From NCBI RefSeq assembly GCF_028502605.1, contig NC_079232.1, forward strand, positions 5,580,001-5,644,000: a stretch of 64,000 nucleotides of DNA, in the 5' to 3' direction. Positions within the stretch are counted from its first letter, which is position 1. The number at the start of each line of letters is the position of its first letter. This stretch comes from Trichoderma breve (taxonomy: Eukaryota; Ascomycota; Sordariomycetes; Hypocreales; Hypocreaceae). The notes under the pieces were generated by a model, which worked only from the letters and a program-made list of their open reading frames with translations, made no database searches and was not told the DNA's origin. This document shows positions 57,505 to 64,000 of the stretch, piece after piece. A program made the position numbers and the translations under genes.

Positions 57505-60310
57505 TGTAACGGGGGGGTATCTCTAGCCTCTCGGCCAGACCAGCTCTTCAAGTTGTGTGTGAGAGAGAGGTTGATGTGGAGGGGAAACTCTGCAATGCCC
57601 CCGTCTTTCGATGCGAGGGAGAGCCGAGTATTTGACTGCGAGTGAGATGAGGAGGTGAAGAGAGAGAAAAAGAAAGGTTGCAGTCCTGATGGCCAGGGGG
57701 CGCTGTCGCTTTTATGCTTCTTGTCTGTGTCCCTTGCCGCGTGCAATCCTTCCCCAGGCTCTTTCACAAGGTTGGATGGTTGGATGCTAATGCTACTTTT
57801 TTGGGATCAGGAAACAGCCCTTGTCAATAGGCCCGATCAAGCGAGCGTTTGTTTGTACGAATGAACGCCTTGCCAGCCTCAGTTGCTTCAAGCCATCTCA
57901 GGATTGGGATTGATATTTCGCCGGTGCAAGTGATACGGGCGGATTATTTGAAAAGAAGCTCCCCCAGGAATTGGGCATGCCGTGCCGCTTATACGGCTTG
58001 TCTCCTTTCTCATACGATTGCGGTCAAGAGGCTATTGGACGGCGGCGTCGTGCCGTGGCGTCGACTTTCGGCCCTCGTAACAATGCGGGGGGGACAGGCC
58101 CAAGCCTGATGCAGGTGCGGAGGGTTCTGGTCCGCAATGGCTGGCGAGCAGTTTGGGAATAGCACAGCCTGAACCCCGGGTCGAGACGGCGCTTTGTCTG
58201 GACAGACGGATCCAGTGAATAGACATTAGCCTAAGTGGTGCGGATCATCCGCCTCTGGGGTATCTGGGCCTCTCCAGACTGACGATTGGGCCGAAGGCCA
58301 CGCGATGCACGGAGAAATCCTACAGTACCGCCTGCTGTGTGTGTCTTGGCGGGGTGAAGCATGAGATGGCATGAGGTTGTCACCATGGATGTCAAATATT
58401 GATTTGATCCAGGCCTTTGGTGGCGGTTGGCTGGCGGATGGCGGTTCGAGCCTAGCAGCATGTCAGACGGCAAATCGCGAAGCTGACTCGCGCAAACAGG
58501 AAGAGCGAGGGATCAATTACAAAGTCAAGAAAGAGGCGAATTTTGCTGCAAGCGAGAAGTGCGTTTTGCATTGGGTGGTAAGATAGAGATGAAGCCTGCC
58601 ATGGTCTGACACGACATGAACTGGTGACTTTTTGGTGTGCATCTCGAGACAAGTAAACAAAAAAAAAATTGGAGGTTGCAGGTAGCCGAGCTGGGGGGGA
58701 CCCAGTGCTGTAACTTCCACGTTAGCTCTGCATCGGTTAGCAGGGCCGGATGATTAATCAATCGGCATAATTCCCCAGCAATTTCGATCACTTTTCACAA
58801 GCAGGCAAGCAGGGTGTCGAGCGGCTGAACAAAATGAATCAACTAGAGTCCAATGTGATGGCAGCTGAACTGAAGCAAGCACTAAATCTATGTATCCACG
58901 AGCAATGTGATCAATGTCCTGGATGTGTGTGCAGATCTAGTGCAAGAAGTTGATGAAATGCAACAGCATCGTATCGACGAGTCCTAGTCCTAGACCTAGA
59001 CCTAAGCTACCTAGCTTGTGATTGTGATGGATTGCGAACAGGGAAGCAAGCATTCAACACCCACAGGGATCCCTCAGGGCGCACTGGCTTAGCTTACCAA
59101 ATCTCCTTGCAGCTTGCTGGGATTTGCCCAAAAAGAGTGCAGAGCAAAAGCCCGGCGCCAACTTAGTTCTCAGTCGACGCTCAAAATGGGACCAAGAGCT
59201 GGGGAATTACTCCGAATTCTCGTAACGGTTTAGTGGGGGCTTATATAATGGAAGCAAATTGATGCGATCTAGGGTAGACAAACACATGTAAGTACTAGGT
59301 AGGAATATCCGAAGAGCAAACTACTAATTGTATTGATGATATGGACATGAGCGAGCATTGTGTAAGTAAAGACACACAACAATGGCCTATGGTAGCCTCC
59401 GCCTAACAATTCAATGATGAACAGATACAAAGTTACTTTAATATAAGAAACATACAGATCTTGCTGCTGCCGGCCACCTCAGCAAAACAGGAGGGTGTAT
59501 AGCTCGACAGGCACACAGCATGAACAGCACAATCACAAAGTAGCATCGGCCAGCAATCATCCACGTGGCAAGTGCTCTTGGTGTCTACAGATGAGATGCC
59601 CATCTGACAGAGAGTCCATTATGCTGGGTGAACCAGTCGGTTTCGATACCCGCGGCAACCCTGTCGATATCCCACGTCTCCGGGGAATCACCCTCGTGGC
59701 CGTCTTCTCAGCGCTTTCCCCCTCCCCCACAAGGAGAATTAGGGTTTCCACAGCATTTGCCGTTTCAAGTTTCGGCTCGTTGATCACTTTCTGACATGTG
59801 GCCATTGAATGGGGTTTCGCTACGACAGCCGGGGCTACTGCTGCGTTCGTCTTGCGAGAGTTTGAGCTTCCCTAAGTAGGGCGTTGGGAGCTGACAACTG
59901 ACCACATAGTTCTTACAAAGTTACCCTGTAATAAGGCCAAACACGGACGGCATTCTCTCAGCGTCTGGAGAAGAGTCCTTGATGAAGGCGATCAGAAACC
60001 AGATGATGAGACAAGAAAACACAAAAAGGATCACCAGTTCGCGGGACTCTCCCAAATGAACAGGCTCTTGGCGAATACCCTGAGCTTCCCGTGTACATCG
60101 CTGAACCAATCCAAGAGTCGCCTGGGAGATTAGTCATCAGTTTCAGCCTGCAATCACCAATCACAACGTTCTGTTTGATCGTACTGTCAAACATCCTTCA
60201 GATCTTCGGCATATCTTGGTATATTGCTTTTTTCTCTTTTTTATTCAAAGAAGCTTTTATTTTCATCATAGATTTTCTCCGTAATCAAACAGTCTTGTGT
60301 TCATTCCTCC
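57505..60310. other. intergenic region, MFS transporter to dehydrogenase
   Basis: This 2806-bp region starts with the transporter promoter. A short CCTAGA/CCTAGT run lies at 58980-59002. An 82-codon ATG-started frame on the minus strand (59557-59805, start MATCQKVINEPKLETANAVE) has protein-like composition but no recognisable family, and its exon structure could not be resolved. No other gene is seen. Confidence 0.45.
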
Positions 60311-61015
60311 TTACAATCCAACGGCCTTGACACTCAAGTCCCACAGCTTCTTGGCCTCAATATCGCTAATAGCGTGGGGAGAAATGGCGTCGACGTAGTA
60401 ATCGGCCACTTGAGCCTTTTCCAGCAGATATGCGCCGTTGTGTTCTATCAAACGCAGTTGAATTTAGCTTATTACTTTTAAGGAAACATAATGGAGATGG
60501 GTGTGACGGGAAATAATTCCAAAAAAAAGAAAGAGGAGGGAAACCAGCAGGAAAACATACCCTTGAGAACAGGATCAAAAGAAGCAAAGACGTGAGTAGC
60601 AATTCCTTGTTCATGTGTAAGCATCTCCTTCTCCTTCTCCCAACCAAACGGTGATCCAGTCATTTGAGAGACTCGCGCTATGAAAAAAAAAAAAGGACAA
60701 AAGTTAGCGATCCGGGTATAAACATCGGTAAACGGCTAGAACCTACCCAAGACCTCCAAATCGCCTCCCGGTGCAAAGTCTAAATGGGCACCGAGGTTGG
60801 TAATGATGGCACCGGGATTCAAGCTATACGACAAGACGCCACGGTCACCGAATCGCTTGGCCAGGCCGATGGAAAAGAGTATGTTGGCGGTCTTGGACTG
60901 GCCATATGCGTTCCACTTCTCGTACGTCTTTCCGCCCTGTATTGTCAAAGTAGAATCTTCTGTCAGCTATCGGTGGAAACAAGAGAGGGGGAAAAAAAGA
61001 GAGAGAGAGAGAGAG

Positions 61016-61074
<59 letters not shown>

Positions 61075-61641
61075 AGGAAAATACTGTGTGCCGTTACTCA
61101 CATCATAGTTCAAATCCGCATAACGAATGCCACTAAACCAATGTCCACCACTGCTGACATTGACAATGCGCTTGAGCTCACTCGCAAGAACCTTGTCCAG
61201 GATCAAGTTCGTAAAGAGAAAGTGGCTCAGGTGATTACACGTCAACTGGCTCTCATACCCATCCTCGCAAATCTTGTACTCCACAGCCATAATACCCGCG
61301 TTATTCATCAACACATCGATCGCCGGCACGTCGTCCCAAGAGTTGACCTCGGCAGCGGCCTTTCGCGCGGAAGCAAACGAGCTGAGGTCCAGCTGCAGCA
61401 CTTTGGTCTGCACGTTCGGGTGCGCCTTGTTGATGGCTTCGGCCGTCTGGTTTACCTTGGCCAGGTCGCGGCCGGCGAGGATGAGCAGCTTGGGCTGTGC
61501 GGAGGCGAGAGTCTCGACGTAGCGTGCGCCGAGACTGTTTGGTGAGACGCCTGTAGTGAGGATGGTCTTGCCCTTGATGATGGGGGCATATTCGGCGACC
61601 AGCTCGTCACCGGTGATGTCCTTCTTGTAGGGAAAAGGCAT
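60311..61641 (-). CDS. Short-chain dehydrogenase/reductase (retinol dehydrogenase/WWOX-like)
   Basis: NAD(P)-dependent Rossmann-fold oxidoreductase of the classical SDR superfamily; the substrate is unknown. Exons 61641-61102, 60936-60747, 60677-60561 and 60444-60311 give 326 residues. The cofactor loop is TTGVSPNSLG (residues 29-38), followed by AGRD (57-60), NNAG (113-116) and the catalytic set Ser163/164 (IVNVSSGGHW), Tyr191 and Lys195 (NAYGQSKTANIL). SLNPGAIITNLGAH follows, then THVFASFDPVL and a C-terminus NGAYLLEKAQVADYYVDAIS typical of this subgroup. Start ATG at 61641 gives MPFPYKKDITGDE; further upstream codons are not ATG. The glycine loop deviates from the usual TGxxxGxG. A TATAAAA box lies about 175-180 bp upstream (61817-61823, minus). 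Intron 1 holds a GA/CA microsatellite. Confidence 0.9.
60995..61070. repeat. compound (GA)n-(CA)n-(GA)n microsatellite in an intron
   Basis: Runs of AG, then AC, then a long AG run fill about half of intron 1 (60937-61101) of the dehydrogenase gene. Length variation here would change intron size but not coding sequence. Confidence 0.95.
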
Positions 61642-61816
61642 GATGTTGATGTTGGGGTTGATGTGAGTCCTTGTTAGTCTTGACAAGAACAAGGAAATGA
61701 TAAAAAAGAGTTAAAAGACGAGGCTATGATGATGCTGAAGGAACTGGAAAACAAGGCTATGACTATGAGAGTTACTCCTCAAGAGTCAACAAACTCAAGG
61801 AAGCAGCAACCCCTTC

Positions 61817-61823
61817 TTTTATA
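61817..61823 (-). promoter_or_regulatory. TATA box of the dehydrogenase gene
   Basis: TATAAAA on the minus strand, 176 bases before the ATG at 61641. Position matches other TATA boxes seen in the window. Confidence 0.45.
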
Positions 61824-63534
61824 CACCGCGCTGGCACTCCTCCCACATAGCGGATTTCCGCACCCCATCACCTTCTTCTCTTCCCTTCCCCACCTCTCTT
61901 TCTTTTTGTCGTTGTATGTTGCCCCCAATCTCTGCCCACTCGGCTTCTTGAATTAGTTCCCACTGGGTTTCAATCCTTTATTTTCTTACATGTCCGTTTT
62001 GGTGCGAAAATGATGATTAAACGTCAACCACGTAAAATAGTAACCGGCACCATCCGGTTGTCGCTGGTTGGCTGTCTACACTTGCCTAAAGCGGCAACCG
62101 CCCAGGGCCTCACCTATGAGCTTGCGGCCCTTGCGCCGGATTTCCGCACCTCTGCGAGCCCGCAGAACCGCAGCTGTGTCGGCATCTTAGCGCAGCCCTT
62201 TCCGCAGCCCCCTTGCGGACGTCGTGCTTTTTGAAAATGCCGTTGGGGGCTTTTCGTCAACCTGGAACGCATACGAGTATATACGCGTGTGAGTGGCGTC
62301 TGTTGGTGCTTATCTTTTGTGATATTGATTCCTCAACAATGCTTCTTCAGCTTCATGAGTCCGGATTAGGAATATGTACAGTCACATTGTTTTATTATTG
62401 GCTTCTTTCCGCGTAACAGTTACGGAATTAAACCGCGGCTTTAACTATTTGCGCTTCACATACGCGTCCCATGATGCTTGCATGACCATCACCACTTCGA
62501 GTCCCCACGAAGCCCCTCCAAACGGTCAAGTTGCCCAGAGTTAGCTTCGTAAAAAGTCCGTCAACGTTGTGTTGTCACAACTGCTACGCGGCAACTTAGT
62601 GGGGGTAATCGGCTAGCTGTTGTTTATTGCAACAATGCGAATAACATCTCATTCATATGCCAGTTGTTGCTTGTTGCAACGATGCAAATAACATCTCATT
62701 CGTATTAATCCATCTTCCCGGTCCCACCTCGACTCTGCAAAACTTGATAGATACACACGCAGCTTTCACCCCCCCTGAAAGAGCAATCAACCTTGATGTT
62801 GGTGGTGACAAATGACAGTGATAAAGGCAAATCATCAGGACAATCATTATGCATAACAACATTGCACGCAGAATAAACCCCCACTCTCTCTTCTCTCCCA
62901 GCAAAGGACAGGATAGAAAAGAAGGCAAGAGAACGCAAGAGCAAGTAAAAGAAAACGGAAAAGGGGAAGACTAATGCAACATCAAATCAACTGTTCGCCA
63001 ACAACCGCATCCAGACCAGTTAAACAGGAAAGAAAGTAACACAAGAATAGAAAAACAAAGAATCCGTACAACAAATGGTATCCGACAAGGTACATTGTTC
63101 ATATCAACTCCAAATATGCCCCGGCCTCGACATTTGCCTCCCTCGCCGGCAAACACAGGCCATTTTTTCTGTTTCCCCCCCGTCTCAGTGAAATGCTCTC
63201 TGAATTCCCGAATACCGCTCTCTCTCTTCGTAATCTTTAACAAGAAGCCTTCTCTCTCTTGTCATCTTTAACACGAAGCTTTCTCTCGCTCATCCACACG
63301 CAAATCCTTTGTCCCATTCTTGATTCATGCAAAACTGTCATCTTGCTTAGCTGACATGTGTCATGGTTTGCTTGCTTGCTCGCTTGCTTGTCGAAGAAGG
63401 GTTGGGAAAAATAAAAAGCCAAACTCGAAATGCTGTCGTTATTCGTCATCAATTCGTTTATATTCTGAGCACATTTTTGTCTCTCAAAAACACTCTCTCT
63501 TGACACTTTGGCATCCATGTAGCGTATTTCCGCA
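61824..63534. other. intergenic region at the right end
   Basis: Contains a 47-bp tandem repeat at about 62618-62711 and otherwise no recognised element. The right end is the 3' flank of the partial gene at the edge of the window. Confidence 0.5.
62618..62711. repeat. two-copy tandem repeat, period 47 bp
   Basis: Both copies contain TTGCAACRATGCRAATAACA followed by TCTCATTC; the conserved words start 47 bases apart (62641 and 62688). Each copy also includes a small TTGTTGCAA-type self-complementary word. Non-coding. Confidence 0.8.
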
Positions 63535-64000
63535 TCACTGCTCCTCTTCCTCCTCAATGGGAGCTGGAGTGCGACGCTCAACACGCCTCTTTGGTCGCCT
63601 GTGCCGGCTGCTGCTGATGTTACTGGCCGAGTCATCGGGGTATAGATCGTACTCTTCCATCTGCCAATCATCGTCACTGGCGTTTTCAGCATCGCTTCCA
63701 GCCCACGAGGGTCGCTCGTAGCCCGAGTTTTGCGAGTTACCCGAGCCGGGAACCGAGAGCACGTCGATGCGTCGTCGGCTCTGGAGATTCTGCATGAGTC
63801 CAGCTCCACGCTGCCGCAGGGCGGTTCGGACCGTCTCCGCTTGGTGGTGGAGCTTCTCGAATGCATCCTCCAAGGCCTCCATACCCTGGTAAATCTCACG
63901 CTCAATCTCGGCAATGGCTGCCATCTCCATCTCTTCGTCGTTGGAAACCGGGGGTCGGCTCCCCCCACCTGTGGACGAAAGGCTGATGAAGGATGCTGGC
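63535..64000 (-). CDS. C-terminal part of an unidentified coiled-coil protein (partial)
   Basis: The frame is open from the window edge to the stop at 63535, giving about 155 residues whose start lies outside. It begins PASFISLSSTGGGSRPPVSN. A helical, coiled-coil-like stretch follows (EMEMAAIAEIEREIYQGMEA, then LEDAFEKLHHQAETVRTALR). It ends in a Ser/Asp-rich and basic tail (HRRPKRRVERRTP) finishing EEEEEQ. An AG dinucleotide near 63969 could be an acceptor, so part of the edge sequence might be intronic. I do not recognise the family. Composition and regular heptad spacing make it a real coding end rather than a shadow frame. Confidence 0.65.
   Translation of the reverse strand, partial: PASFISLSSTGGGSRPPVSNDEEMEMAAIAEIEREIYQGMEALEDAFEKLHHQAETVRTALRQRGAGLMQNLQSRRRIDVLSVPGSGNSQNSGYERPSWAGSDAENASDDDWQMEEYDLYPDDSASNISSSRHRRPKRRVERRTPAPIEEEEEQ

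Overview
This window is a stretch of nuclear chromosome from a filamentous ascomycete, most likely a Sordariomycete and plausibly of the order Hypocreales. The evidence is short GT-AG introns (mostly 55-130 bp) with CTAAC/CTGAC-like branch points, Zn2Cys6 and HET-domain genes, an SSS-type transporter, and proteins of the fungal TRP/FLC, EOS1, NVJ2 and GH128 families. The genus cannot be fixed by reading alone. No tRNA, rRNA, intact transposon or secondary-metabolite core enzyme was seen.

Left part (0-25 kb) is mainly housekeeping: uS4/RPS9 (12-732), SLU7 splicing factor (1067-2464, minus), the catalytic subunit of DNA polymerase zeta REV3 (2814-7678), an NVJ2-like lipid-transfer protein (8007-10923, minus), an SSS-family transporter (12387-14898), an EOS1-like ER membrane protein (15824-17241), translation factor eIF1/SUI1 (18437-19210, minus) and the tRNA Um44 methyltransferase TRM44 (22975-24744). 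SLU7 and REV3 are divergent across about 350 bp; RPS9/SLU7 and REV3/NVJ2 are convergent with short 3' gaps. Spliced models were assembled by hand for each multi-exon gene, and all of them sum to whole codons.

Middle part (25-40 kb) is more accessory: an intradiol ring-cleavage dioxygenase (24962-26526, minus), a HET-domain protein (28296-30692), a secreted GH128 glucanase-like protein (32099-33050, minus), a TRP-like/flavin-carrier membrane protein with a tiny last exon (35452-37760, minus) and a small single-pass membrane protein (39633-40016, minus).

From 40 to 49.8 kb there is a gene-poor island. It holds a 1.7 kb array of at least 17 degenerate units, each with a dyad of the form CCG-N8-CGG preceded by a GAGACA motif; a possible 52-residue gene; a G-rich minisatellite; an 11-bp perfect inverted repeat; and a 123-bp tandem duplication. 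A smaller array of everted CGG-N8-CCG elements lies at 21.7-22.2 kb upstream of TRM44. These two arrays are the most unusual features of the window.

Right part (49.8-64 kb) carries a YjjX/DUF84-type nucleotide phosphatase (49841-50479, minus), a Zn2Cys6 transcription factor (50989-about 53582, minus) whose start requires a 13-nt first exon, an MFS sugar transporter (55574-57504, minus), a short-chain dehydrogenase (60311-61641, minus) with a GA/CA microsatellite in an intron, and the C-terminal end of an unidentified coiled-coil protein (63535-64000, minus) that runs off the window. The regulator-transporter-oxidoreductase run suggests a carbon-use neighbourhood, but nothing in the sequence ties these genes to one pathway.
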